Source: an uncultured Selenomonadales bacterium (lineage in GTDB: Bacteria; Bacillota; Negativicutes; Selenomonadales; Selenomonadaceae). Taken from it: a stretch of DNA of 28,537 nucleotides. Shown here one piece after another: positions 6,503 through 13,446 of the stretch. The stretch spans positions 1-28,537 of the forward strand of contig CAMNLS010000002.1 of assembly GCA_946543495.1 (NCBI GenBank), in the 5' to 3' direction. The notes beneath the pieces are model-generated. The model ran no database searches, was not told the DNA's origin, and worked only from the letters and a program-made list of their open reading frames with translations. The stretch's first letter is position 1. Every line of letters begins with the position of its first letter. A program made the translations under genes and the position numbers.

Positions 6503-8140
6503 TTAACTGCGATTTTCTAATGCAACTAGCTTATCTGCGCCGTATCTTTTGCGTAAAGTCGGTTTTTCAATCTTTCCAGTTGCATTTCGCGGTACTTCAG
6601 CAAAAATTATCTTCTTCGGACGCTTATAACGTGGCAATTCAAGACAGAAATTGTTAATTTCCTCTTCTGTGCAAGTAAATTCGGGTTTAATCTCAATTAT
6701 CGCCGCCGAAATCTCGCCTAAACGCCTGTCAGGCAAGCCGATAACCGCTACATCTTTAATTTTATCGAACTTGTGCAGGAAATCTTCTATCTGAACTGGA
6801 TAAATATTCTCGCCGCCGCTTACTATGACATCTTTCTTGCGGTCAACCAAAAAATAAAAGCCTTCCGCGTCTTGCATCGCCATATCGCCCGTAAAAAGCC
6901 AATCGTCCTTCAATACTTCAGCCGTTGCCTTCGGGTCGTTGTAATAACACGTCATGACGCCGGGACCTTTAACGCATAATTCGCCGACTTCGCCCTTTTT
7001 AACTGTTTCTCCCTGCTCATCGACGATTTTGCACTCCCAACGATAACCAGGAACGCCGATTGCCCCAACTTTTTCGATATTTTCCAATCCCAAGTGCACG
7101 CAACCAGGTCCGGTCGACTCGCTTAAGCCGTAATTCGTGTCGTAGTCATGATTCGGGAAATATTTCTTCCAACGACGTATCAAACTCGGCGGAACGGGTT
7201 GTGCGCCTATGTGCATGAGCCGCCATTGGTCAATTTTGTAATCATCAAGCTTTATGTCGCCTCTGTCCAGCGCGTCAACTATATCTTGCGCCCACGGCAC
7301 TAAAAGCCAAACGATTGTGCATTGCTCCTTTGAAACCGCGTCTAAAATGATTTCAGGCTTCGTTCCTTTGAGTAAAACTGCTTTTGAACCCGCGACGAGG
7401 CTTCCCATCCAGTGAAATTTCGCTCCGGTGTGATATAGCGGCGGAATACATAAAAAATTGTCCTCGCGGCTCGTTAAATGATGTTTTTGCTCCATTTGCG
7501 CCGCTTGCGTTAAACTTTGGTGCTTATGCAGTATCGCTTTCGGAAATCCCGTTGTCCCCGATGAAAAATATATCGCTCCGAAGTCGTCTTCCGTAATTCC
7601 ACCCACCATCGGCTTTAAACTTGAGCAATCATCAACCATTATGTGATAACTTTCCGCGAAACTGGGACAATTATCCCCAACATAAATTAAAAGTCGCCCT
7701 TTCGACAGCCTTTCAGCGTTAGTTTCTATGCGTCCGATAAATTCCGGTCCGAAAATTATAACATCGACCTCCGCAAGCTCCGCGCAGTACAAAATTTCCG
7801 CCGCATCGTAGCGAAAATTGAACGGAACCGCTATTGCGCCCGTTTTCAACACGCCAAAATAAATCGGAAGCCACTCAAGGCAGTTATACATCAAAATTGC
7901 AACCTTATCGCCCTTCTGAATGCCGCGTTCAATCAATAAATTCGCGCAACGATTCGCTTTTTCGTCAAAAACGCGCCAAGTTATCTCTCTGCGGTACGGC
8001 GCAAAGCTATTCGACTCAATTAGACTAAATTCTTTCCACGTCATGCGGCGACCGTCGGCAACTGCTGGATTTAACTCTACTAACGCAACTTCATCGCCAT
8101 AAAGCTGAGCATTTCGCTCCAAGTACTCCATTACGGGCAT
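6503..8140 (-). CDS. AMP-forming acyl-CoA synthetase
   Basis: 545 residues of the adenylate-forming (ANL) superfamily, which activates a carboxylic acid with ATP and then forms the CoA thioester. Motifs run in order: the P-loop-like YFSSGTTGFPKAIL (~191-204), NYGLSESTG (~336-344), the hinge and ribose-binding WLFTGD (~414-419) and DRKKDVIVSGGENIYP (~433-448), and the catalytic lysine region NATGKIEK (~519-526). Fatty-acid or aromatic/short-chain acids are both possible; the sequence alone does not settle the substrate. The ATG at 8140 has AAAGGAG ten to eleven bases upstream. A good promoter lies at 8182-8209, so it is a single-gene transcript. Confidence 0.9.
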   Translation of the reverse strand: MPVMEYLERNAQLYGDEVALVELNPAVADGRRMTWKEFSLIESNSFAPYRREITWRVFDEKANRCANLLIERGIQKGDKVAILMYNCLEWLPIYFGVLKTGAIAVPFNFRYDAAEILYCAELAEVDVIIFGPEFIGRIETNAERLSKGRLLIYVGDNCPSFAESYHIMVDDCSSLKPMVGGITEDDFGAIYFSSGTTGFPKAILHKHQSLTQAAQMEQKHHLTSREDNFLCIPPLYHTGAKFHWMGSLVAGSKAVLLKGTKPEIILDAVSKEQCTIVWLLVPWAQDIVDALDRGDIKLDDYKIDQWRLMHIGAQPVPPSLIRRWKKYFPNHDYDTNYGLSESTGPGCVHLGLENIEKVGAIGVPGYRWECKIVDEQGETVKKGEVGELCVKGPGVMTCYYNDPKATAEVLKDDWLFTGDMAMQDAEGFYFLVDRKKDVIVSGGENIYPVQIEDFLHKFDKIKDVAVIGLPDRRLGEISAAIIEIKPEFTCTEEEINNFCLELPRYKRPKKIIFAEVPRNATGKIEKPTLRKRYGADKLVALENRS

Positions 8141-8181
8141 AAATTTACTTGCTCCTTTGCCAAAAATTTTTCAACGTGCCT

Positions 8182-8209
8182 ATTCTACACCGCTACGAAA
8201 ATTTTTCAA
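8182..8209 (-). promoter_or_regulatory. Promoter of the acyl-CoA synthetase gene
   Basis: On the minus strand, TTGAAA (8209-8204), a 16-base spacer, then TAGAAT (8187-8182). Transcription would begin near 8175, about 35 nt before the ATG. Confidence 0.6.
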
Positions 8210-8258
8210 CCAATAAAAGATAATTTTCCTTGATGGAAAGAATTGACAAAGGGAATAT

Positions 8259-8287
8259 TTGACAGAAAATTTTTATTGCAATAAAAT
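8259..8287 (+). promoter_or_regulatory. Near-consensus promoter pointing antisense into the metallo-hydrolase gene
   Basis: TTGACA (8259-8264), 17-base spacer, TAAAAT (8282-8287). It reads on the + strand into the 3' end of the minus-strand hydrolase gene (8302-8928) and onward to the HxlR gene at 8955. No credible + strand gene starts nearby. It overlaps an AT-rich palindrome, TTTTATTGCAATAAAA (8271-8286), which might itself serve as a binding site or a weak terminator for the hydrolase. Confidence 0.45.
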
Positions 8288-8301
8288 CTTTTTAGATTTA
8301 T

Positions 8302-8928
8302 TCAAATCATGAGCAATTTTCTTTCGTTAGCGACACTTGTAGGCTCGCTGTGCCCAGATAAAAGTATCGTATCATTAGAAAGTGTAAAAATTTTATCTCG
8401 CAAGTTCTTTCTCAACGTAATTTCGTCTCCGCCAGGAAAATCCGTCCTTCCAATGCTGTTTAGGAAAATTGAATCGCCTACGAACGCCACAGAATCATTT
8501 TTGCTGTAAAAAATCGCGCTGTCGGTCGTATGTCCTGCTAATGGTATCATTTTTAACCCAAAATTTCTGTTTGCACTTAAAATTATCTTGCTAAAATCCT
8601 CAATATAAGTCACATCGTCGAGTTTCATGTTCAAATTGAAGTATGCAGACAAATTCCACGCAGGATTTTCCACATAATCGCGCCCGTTGCCTTGCATACA
8701 AACTTCTATGCCGAATTTTGATTGAATTTCATTGACTGCGCCGATATGGTCAAAATGTCCGTGCGTCAAAAGAATTTTTTCTATCGTAAACCCTTCGCGC
8801 TCGATAATTTTAAGCAATTTATCTGCCTCCGCGCCCGGATCTATCAAAAATCCATGTTTGGTCGCGTCGTCAATGTAAAAATAACAATTAGTAGCAAAAA
8901 TCCCGCGTACTTCCACCTGTAAAATCAT
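8302..8928 (-). CDS. MBL-fold metallo-hydrolase, glyoxalase II-like
   Basis: 208 residues from the ATG at 8928, which has AAGGTG six bases upstream; the in-frame GTG at 8937 overlaps that site and is rejected. The zinc-binding motif THGHFDHIGA is at about residue 55, with LAGHTTDS, FVGDSIF and LLSGHSEPT providing the remaining metal ligands. Family members hydrolyse thioesters such as S-lactoyl-glutathione, or related small-thiol conjugates and persulfides. Its neighbours (HxlR regulator, DsbA/FrnE-like protein, flavin reductase) point to thiol or electrophile stress. The exact substrate cannot be read from the sequence. Confidence 0.85.
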   Translation of the reverse strand: MILQVEVRGIFATNCYFYIDDATKHGFLIDPGAEADKLLKIIEREGFTIEKILLTHGHFDHIGAVNEIQSKFGIEVCMQGNGRDYVENPAWNLSAYFNLNMKLDDVTYIEDFSKIILSANRNFGLKMIPLAGHTTDSAIFYSKNDSVAFVGDSIFLNSIGRTDFPGGDEITLRKNLRDKIFTLSNDTILLSGHSEPTSVANERKLLMI

Positions 8929-8954
8929 TTTTATCACCTTTTTTGGAGGTTTTT

Positions 8955-9266
8955 ATGGAAAATAAATATTCCGATTGCCCGCTTGAATACGCGCTTGAAA
9001 TTTTAGGCGGTAAATGGAAACTCAAAGTCATTTGGACTATTTTTAAGTTCAAAGTGATTCGTTTCAATCAATTAAAGCGCGAATTGCCCGGTATAACCGA
9101 TTTAATGCTCGCGAAAGTCTTAAAAAGACTCGTAGAAAATAATATCGTTCAGAGAATGCAATTCAACGAAATTCCGCCGCACGTCGAATATTCTTTGACT
9201 GAAAACGGCTTAAATCTCGTTGAATCGCTTTCAAACGTCCGCCAATGGGTTAAAGAGCAAGATTAA
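8955..9266 (+). CDS. HxlR-family winged-helix transcriptional regulator
   Basis: 103 residues from the ATG at 8955, with GGAGG (8945-8949) five bases before. HxlR hallmarks are present: an N-terminal cysteine region (DCPLEYALEILGGKWKLKVIW), the recognition region RFNQLKRELPGITDLMLAKVLKRL, and the wing PPHVEYSLTENGLNL ending in VRQWV. Members respond to aldehydes, quinones, disulfide stress or other small molecules, often through the N-terminal cysteine. It is divergent from the metallo-hydrolase with only 26 nt between the starts. Its end overlaps the convergent FrnE-like gene by four bases. Likely controls one or both neighbours. Confidence 0.9.
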   Translation: MENKYSDCPLEYALEILGGKWKLKVIWTIFKFKVIRFNQLKRELPGITDLMLAKVLKRLVENNIVQRMQFNEIPPHVEYSLTENGLNLVESLSNVRQWVKEQD

Positions 9267-9937
9267 CCGTCGAATTTACAACCGTCCGCCCCGCAAGTCA
9301 TTCCATTGAAATTTTCTTCCGTTAAAGCCTCCTTTATCGCATTTTTTAAGATTTCGACAGGTTGCGCACCGGATAAACCGTATTTTCCGCCGATTATGAA
9401 GTAAGGTACGCTGTGAATTCCGATAAAAGCCGCTTCGCGTTCGTCTTCGCGCACTTCTGCGGCGTATTTATCGCTGTTAATGACTTCCTCAACCTCATTT
9501 TCATCAAGTCCGCACTCAACGGCGATTTTTTTTAGGACTTTATGGTCGCTAAGCTCAAGATTTTTAGTAAAATATGCGTCAAACAGCTTGATTATAATCT
9601 CGTCATGCCCTTTTTCCTGCGCAAATTTAGTTAAGCGGAGCGCGTCAAAAGTGTTCGTGTAGCGTGTCGTCAGATATTTGAAGTCAATGCCCTCGCGTCT
9701 GCCCATAAGAGAGATTTGCTCAATTTTTTTACGTGCCGCGTCCAAACTTAAGCCGTATTTTTGCGCAAAACGCTCATCAGTTGCCGAAATTACATTTTTA
9801 CTCGCCGTCGGGTCGAGTTCAAAGCTTTTAAATTCGACTTCAACATCTTTTCCAATCTCCGTAAGCGCACGACTCAATCTTTTTTCGCCGATATAGCAAA
9901 ACGGACAAGCATAATCCGACCAAACTTCAATTTTCAT
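9263..9937 (-). CDS. DsbA/FrnE-family thioredoxin-fold protein
   Basis: 224 residues from the ATG at 9937, chosen because AAGGAGG lies about eleven bases upstream and the family starts right there (MKIEVWSDYACPFCYIGEKRL). The CPFC active site is at residues ~12-15, in the thioredoxin fold with the helical insertion typical of FrnE and 2-hydroxychromene-2-carboxylate isomerase-like proteins. The cis-Pro loop appears as GIHSVPYFIIGGKYGLSGAQP. No signal peptide, so it is cytoplasmic, as in FrnE-type oxidoreductases involved in disulfide stress. A C-terminal CGADGCKFDG pair of cysteines is a common extra. It faces the HxlR gene tail to tail and has its own promoter. Confidence 0.9.
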   Translation of the reverse strand: MKIEVWSDYACPFCYIGEKRLSRALTEIGKDVEVEFKSFELDPTASKNVISATDERFAQKYGLSLDAARKKIEQISLMGRREGIDFKYLTTRYTNTFDALRLTKFAQEKGHDEIIIKLFDAYFTKNLELSDHKVLKKIAVECGLDENEVEEVINSDKYAAEVREDEREAAFIGIHSVPYFIIGGKYGLSGAQPVEILKNAIKEALTEENFNGMTCGADGCKFDG

Positions 9938-9965
9938 GTTCAAATTGCCTCCTTTGTTCAATATA

Positions 9966-9993
9966 ATTATATCTGCAAAAAAATTTCGCGCAA
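9966..9993 (-). promoter_or_regulatory. Promoter of the FrnE-like gene
   Basis: On the minus strand, TTGCGC (9993-9988), 16 bases, TATAAT (9971-9966). The -10 box sits in the 12-bp palindrome ATATAATTATAT (9961-9972), a possible operator. The start would be about 20 nt before the ribosome binding site. Confidence 0.55.
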
Positions 9994-10015
9994 GAACGCA
10001 ATTTTTATTGAGCAA

Positions 10016-10315
10016 CTACATTAAAGTTAAGTAATGAAGTTTTAATCCAATCAAAAATAATTTTTCGCGACGACGGAATATCACTGCTATAAAAATCGCC
10101 AAAATTCAGCTTGCGAACAGAAAAATCGTCGTCAGATTAAAAATTCTGCGCCTATTGAAGCCTGCGCGGTAAAAATTTCTGTTCAAGACGTTGTGAGCGA
10201 CGATAAGAGCGATAAAAATCAATCCGAGAGCCTGATGAACGTTCGCTGGCAGAAAATTACTCGCCAAACACGCGAAAAACAGAATCACAAGCGCAAAATC
10301 CAAAAATTTTTTCAT
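10016..10315 (-). pseudogene. Small DUF4405-like membrane protein interrupted by an in-frame TGA
   Basis: ATG at 10315 with GGAGG upstream opens 69 residues: MKKFLDFALVILFFACLASNFLP, then VHQALGLIFIALIVAHNVLNRNFY and a third hydrophobic start. The His pair around LGLIFIALIVAH and the LN motif resemble the DUF4405 cytochrome-like membrane family. The reading frame hits TGA at 10106-10108 but stays open in the same frame for another 29 codons (ILAIFIAVIFRRR and so on) to TAG at 10016-10018. Reading the TGA as GGA would give FASGILAIFIAVIF, a typical continuing helix. A nonsense mutation in an already shortened gene is the simplest explanation. Family assignment is tentative. Confidence 0.5.
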
Positions 10316-10344
10316 TAAGACACCTCCGCGCCGATTTTAACACA

Positions 10345-10381
10345 AAAAAGAGTTTGAAACCCGTTTTGAAGGCTCAAACTC
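10345..10381 (-). terminator. Terminator downstream of the NTF2-like gene
   Basis: On the minus strand, GAGTTTGA (10381-10374) pairs with TCAAACTC (10357-10350), with a further CC/GG pair in the loop, followed by TTTTTT. It ends the minus-strand transcript of the gene at 10435-10764. Confidence 0.75.
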
Positions 10382-10434
10382 GAAAATTTTAGTCGTTTGA
10401 AAGTGTAAAGTGCAAAATTCGCTATTCTGAATTT

Positions 10435-10764
10435 TTATTTGGTCTCGGTGAAGACTTTAGCGACGATTTTCCAACCTGTCTCGTCCTTGCGCAGGAGATG
10501 ATAATCAACGAAATTTTGCCCGTGCCAATCTTCCATAGTGATACGAATTGCGGCAACGTCATTTGTAGCGTCGAGCACATCGACAATCGCCTTTGAATTG
10601 GTTTCGCCGACTTTATCGACGTAATCAAAGAGCGTTTGAATCGGGTCGCCGTTAATGGTGGCGTTTTTGTGGAATGCGGGCTTCATAATCGCGCTATTTC
10701 CGTTCCCGCCGTCAATGTAAAGCTGTGCTACCTTGCGAATTTCCTCGTAATCCTGAATTGTCAT
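10435..10764 (-). CDS. NTF2-like (putative lumazine-binding family) protein
   Basis: 109 residues. The pattern TIQDYEEIRKVAQLYIDGGNGNSAIMKPAFHKNATING at the N-terminus and DVAAIRITMEDWHGQNFVDYHLLRKDETGWKIVAKVF at the C-terminus is that of the NTF2-like/SnoaL superfamily group named putative lumazine-binding. These are small cone-shaped proteins that bind small molecules, and some act as enzymes. The ATG at 10764 has GGAGGAAATTTTC upstream. It lies about 80 nt after the flavin reductase in the same direction, so the two may be co-transcribed. Substrate unknown. Confidence 0.75.
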   Translation of the reverse strand: MTIQDYEEIRKVAQLYIDGGNGNSAIMKPAFHKNATINGDPIQTLFDYVDKVGETNSKAIVDVLDATNDVAAIRITMEDWHGQNFVDYHLLRKDETGWKIVAKVFTETK

Positions 10765-10841
10765 GAAAATTTCCTCCTTATTGAGTTAAAACCATAGCCG
10801 ATTAAAAATTTGTAGCGATTTAGCGTTGAAAAAAGGTTCCT

Positions 10842-11405
10842 TCAAAGCGAATTACCCTTTGCAACGGCTTTTCCGAGTTCGTAAGCGTCATTTAACTCTT
10901 TATGCCCGTTAATATCGCCGATTTTCATCACTCCGCCCGCTAAAACGTGTCCGCGTTCCGTCCAACCGAGATGTTTCATGAGATTTTGATAATATTGGAG
11001 CGCGTCATCAAATCCGTAGCCCTCGGCCGCCATTAACAGCACAGATTCTTTCTTCGGGTTGCGATAATTGGGATCACACTCGGCAACGGCGAATAATCTG
11101 TCAAAAGCAGTGCGAAGTTGCCCGCTGAAGTTCCAATAATAAAGCGGAGTCGCCAAAACTACGACATCAGCGGCTTTGTACGCGGGATAAATCTTGTCCA
11201 TGTCGTCTTTTTGCACGCAAGGGCTATCGGGATTGCGTCCGCCGCCGAAACAACCTTTGCAACCGTGAATATTCATCTTGTCGAGGTTAAAAATCTCAAC
11301 TTCACAGCCTAATTCGCGTGCGCCGCGAGAAAATTCGTTGACAAGGGCGGAAGTATTGCCTTTCGGGCGCGGACTGCCGTTCAAAACGATAATTTTTCTG
11401 CTCAT
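10842..11405 (-). CDS. NADPH-dependent FMN reductase / flavodoxin-like oxidoreductase
   Basis: 187 residues from the ATG at 11405; the in-frame GTG at 11414 is only one base from the GGGAG site, so the ATG is better. The FMN phosphate loop NGSPRPKGNTSALV is at residues ~7-20. The cysteine motif CKGCFGGG then DSPCVQKDDM matches iron-sulfur flavoprotein and NADPH-dependent FMN reductase types. ATPLYYWNFSGQLRTAFDRL completes the flavin site. It transfers electrons to flavin or quinone-like substrates in the cytosol. It is divergent from an HxlR gene and shares with it a palindrome-bearing promoter region. Confidence 0.9.
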   Translation of the reverse strand: MSRKIIVLNGSPRPKGNTSALVNEFSRGARELGCEVEIFNLDKMNIHGCKGCFGGGRNPDSPCVQKDDMDKIYPAYKAADVVVLATPLYYWNFSGQLRTAFDRLFAVAECDPNYRNPKKESVLLMAAEGYGFDDALQYYQNLMKHLGWTERGHVLAGGVMKIGDINGHKELNDAYELGKAVAKGNSL

Positions 11406-11434
11406 TCGATTCACTCTCCCAAAATTTACGCTCT

Positions 11435-11449
11435 GTGATATAATATCAC
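11435..11449. promoter_or_regulatory. Perfect 15-bp palindrome between the flavin reductase and HxlR genes, likely HxlR operator
   Basis: GTGATAT, A, ATATCAC is a perfect inverted repeat. It contains TATAAT on the + strand and TATTAT on the minus strand, so it overlaps possible -10 boxes of either divergent gene. Placement 30 nt from the reductase start and 49 nt from the HxlR start suits autoregulation by the adjacent HxlR protein. Confidence 0.55.
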
Positions 11450-11497
11450 AAAAAATTTTCTTGAAAAGTACGCACTTTATTGTTAGGAGGATTTTAA

Positions 11498-11830
11498 ATG
11501 GCGAAATGCATTGGTGATGAGAGTTTTAACGATACGGGACTGTTTTATACATTGAAATTGATTAAGGGCAAGTACAAAATGCGCGTTTTATATACGCTAA
11601 TGGAGTTCGGAGTCGTGCGTTTTGAGGAAATGAAGCGATATTTGGGCGAAAAAATCTCTTATCGCATGTTGAGCAGTACATTAAAGGAGCTGGAAGCGGA
11701 TAATTTGATAAAAAGAAAAGAGTACGCGCAACTTCCGCTGAAAGTTGAGTACTCTTTGACTGAACGAGGCAAATCTCTAATTCCGTTGCTTGATGGCTTA
11801 TGTCAATGGGGCGACGAGCATAAATCTTGA
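11498..11830 (+). CDS. HxlR-family winged-helix transcriptional regulator
   Basis: 110 residues, ATG with AGGAGG about seven bases before. N-terminal MAKCIGDESF carries the sensor-type cysteine (Cys4). LKLIKGKYKMRVLYTLMEFGVVRFEEMKRYL is the HxlR helix-turn-helix entry, ISYRMLSSTLKELEADNLI the recognition helix, and LPLKVEYSLTERGKSLIPLLDGLCQWG the wing and C-terminal dimer helix. Divergent from the flavin reductase, the typical arrangement for an HxlR repressor and its target. The -35 box of the downstream RNA promoter overlaps its stop codon. Confidence 0.92.
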   Translation: MAKCIGDESFNDTGLFYTLKLIKGKYKMRVLYTLMEFGVVRFEEMKRYLGEKISYRMLSSTLKELEADNLIKRKEYAQLPLKVEYSLTERGKSLIPLLDGLCQWGDEHKS

Positions 11831-11855
11831 AATGTTTCTGCGCGTGTGATATATT
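11827..11855 (+). promoter_or_regulatory. Promoter of the non-coding RNA candidate, copy A
   Basis: TTGAAA (11827-11832), exactly 17 bases, TATATT (11850-11855). Expected start is near 11862. It overlaps the last codons of the HxlR gene and points into a region with no long reading frame. Confidence 0.7.
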
Positions 11856-11927
11856 CCTTGCGTTGAACTTGCGCAGTCTTTAGATAGGCGGAGCGGTTTA
11901 ATCAGCCCCCGGAAAGGGGGAATAAGT

Positions 11928-11990
11928 ATGTTGAGGATGATGTTCTTCATAGTGCTGATTCTTTGGCTACTAACAAATACAGCCTCCTAA
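11928..11990 (+). CDS. Possible 20-residue hydrophobic peptide inside RNA copy A
   Basis: ATG at 11928, seven bases after GGGGG (11916-11920), opens MLRMMFFIVLILWLL and five more residues to TAA at 11988-11990. It is strongly hydrophobic and looks like a type I toxin or other small membrane peptide. The ribosome binding site lies in the 3' arm of the CCCCC-GGAAA-GGGGG hairpin, so translation could be blocked by folding. Copy B of the RNA has no equivalent frame on its strand, which argues that it may be chance. Confidence 0.3.
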   Translation: MLRMMFFIVLILWLLTNTAS

Positions 11991-12069
11991 GCTCTGCAAA
12001 GCTTTGAAGGCTAGAGACCACCGAGTATCTTACAATATTACGGGGGTAAAACCGCTTTAATCAAGTTCG

Positions 12070-12094
12070 AGCGTCTAATGACGCTTATTTTTTT
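12070..12094 (+). terminator. Terminator of RNA copy A
   Basis: AGCGTC (12070-12075), loop TAAT, GACGCT (12080-12085), then TATTTTTTT. It is followed within 50 nt by the end of the convergent serS gene. Confidence 0.75.
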
Positions 12095-12139
12095 GCCAAC
12101 AAGAATTTATCACAGTAAAATTAAATTGTCAAACGATTT

Positions 12140-13411
12140 TTAGGCGCGAATCTCTTCAACGCCCATGTAAGGCACGAGATTTTTAGGAATTTTGACTGAA
12201 CCGTCAGCTTGCTGGTAATTTTCGAGGATAGCGGCGACCGTCCTGCCGACTGCAATCCCCGAACCGTTTAGCGTGTGCACGAATTCAGGCTTGGATTTGT
12301 TATCGCGGCGGAATTTTATGTTAGCGCGGCGGGCTTGATAGTCTGTGCAGTTTGAACAAGAGGAAATTTCGCGGTACTTACCTTGCGCAGGCATCCAAAC
12401 TTCGATGTCGTAAGTTTTAGCGGAAGTGAAGCTCATATCGCCGGTACAAAGCAAAACTACGCGGTAAGGAATCTCCAAAAGGCGCAAAACGTCTTCGGCG
12501 GCGTCAACCATGCTCTCCAATTCGTTCCAAGAGTCTTCAGGCTTGGTAAATTTAATCAATTCGACCTTGTTAAACTGATGTTGACGGATTAAACCGCGAG
12601 TGTCACGCCCTGCCGCGCCAGCCTCAGCCCTAAAACACGCCGTATAGCAAGAATAATACTCTGGAAGCGTTTCAGCGGATAAAATTTCGTCGCGGTGGAA
12701 GTTTGTCATAGGAACTTCAGCAGTCGGCACGAGGTAATAGTCTAAACCGTCAAGCTTAAACATATCCTCTGCAAATTTCGGAAGTTGACCGGTTCCAATC
12801 ATGCTGTCGCGATTGACAATGTATGGAGCGAGCATTTCTGTATAGCCATGCTTGTTGGCGTGCAAATCCATCATGAAATTTATACAAGCGCGCTCCAAAC
12901 GAGCCCCCAGCCCGCGATAAAAAGTAAATCTTGCGCCCGTGACCTTGCCAGCTCTGTCGAAGTCGAAGATATTCAGCGCGGTGCCGATTTCCCAATGCGC
13001 TTTAGGTTCAAAGTCAAACGCGGGCAGCGTTCCCCAACGTCTAACTTCGGGATTTTGCGAGTCGTCTTTGCCAATCGGCACGGACTCATCAGGAACGTTA
13101 GGAATGTGCAAAAGCAGGTCGCGCAGATTAGATTCAACGTCGCGGAGCTGTGAGTCGAGTTCGGAAATCTTCGCGCCCATTTGACGCACTTCGGCGGCAA
13201 TCGCTTCTGTATCTTCGCCTGCCTTCTTCATCGCGCCGATTTTCTTCGATGTAGAATTGCGCTGAGCCTTGAGCTGTTCAGTTTCTGCTAAAATTTCGCG
13301 GCGACGTTGCTCAAGTTCGCTGAAGTTATCGAGGCTCAAGCTGTTGTTGCGATTTTTAAGCATTACGCGAATCAAATCGAGATTATCGCGTACAAATTTC
13401 ATATCAAGCAA
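12140..13411 (-). CDS. serS: Serine--tRNA ligase
   Basis: 423 residues, normal for bacterial SerRS, which charges tRNA-Ser (and tRNA-Sec where present). The N-terminal ~100 residues form the long antiparallel coiled-coil arm that contacts the tRNA (ELEQRRREILAETEQLKAQRNSTSKKIG and the following helix). Class II motif 2 is FRAEAGAAGRDTRGLIRQHQFNKVEL, and motif 3 is NGSGIAVGRTVAAILENYQ, close to the C-terminus. The TTG start at 13411 is supported by AGGAGG nine bases upstream and by the family-typical start MLDMKFVRDN. It follows glycerate kinase by 35 nt and is probably co-transcribed. No T-box leader is visible upstream. Confidence 0.97.
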   Translation of the reverse strand: MLDMKFVRDNLDLIRVMLKNRNNSLSLDNFSELEQRRREILAETEQLKAQRNSTSKKIGAMKKAGEDTEAIAAEVRQMGAKISELDSQLRDVESNLRDLLLHIPNVPDESVPIGKDDSQNPEVRRWGTLPAFDFEPKAHWEIGTALNIFDFDRAGKVTGARFTFYRGLGARLERACINFMMDLHANKHGYTEMLAPYIVNRDSMIGTGQLPKFAEDMFKLDGLDYYLVPTAEVPMTNFHRDEILSAETLPEYYSCYTACFRAEAGAAGRDTRGLIRQHQFNKVELIKFTKPEDSWNELESMVDAAEDVLRLLEIPYRVVLLCTGDMSFTSAKTYDIEVWMPAQGKYREISSCSNCTDYQARRANIKFRRDNKSKPEFVHTLNGSGIAVGRTVAAILENYQQADGSVKIPKNLVPYMGVEEIRA

Positions 13412-13446
13412 TGTTCATTACCTCCTAAAAATTTTTCGTGCATAGT

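Larger units (their letters stand above)
11862..12094 (+). ncRNA. Structured non-coding RNA candidate, copy A
   Basis: About 233 nt from the predicted start to the end of the terminator U-run. The ends pair: GAACTTG (11865-11871) with CAAGTTC (12062-12068), AGCGGTTT (11892-11899) with AAACCGCT (12049-12056), and CCCCCG (11906-11911) with CGGGGG (12041-12046), giving a long interrupted rod. CCCCC can instead form a local hairpin with GGGGG at 11916-11920. A related RNA lies at 19202-19439 on the other strand. It shares CTTGCGC at about +7 from the predicted start, a nearby AGGCG, and the 3' block AAAACCGCTTTARTCAAG, with its own promoter and nearly the same length. The rod shape and stand-alone transcription resemble 6S RNA, but I cannot match it to a known class. 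It is not tmRNA, RNase P RNA or SRP RNA by any motif I see. Confidence 0.65.

Noticed and set aside
9678..10024. Plus-strand frames opposite the FrnE-like gene
   Set aside because: Shadows of a well-supported minus-strand gene with CPFC active site and a clear ribosome binding site.
12041..12056. T-box-like string GGGGGTAAAACCGC
   Set aside because: It resembles the T-box sequence only loosely, no specifier stem was found, and the RNA runs towards serS from its 3' side, so it cannot be the serS leader.
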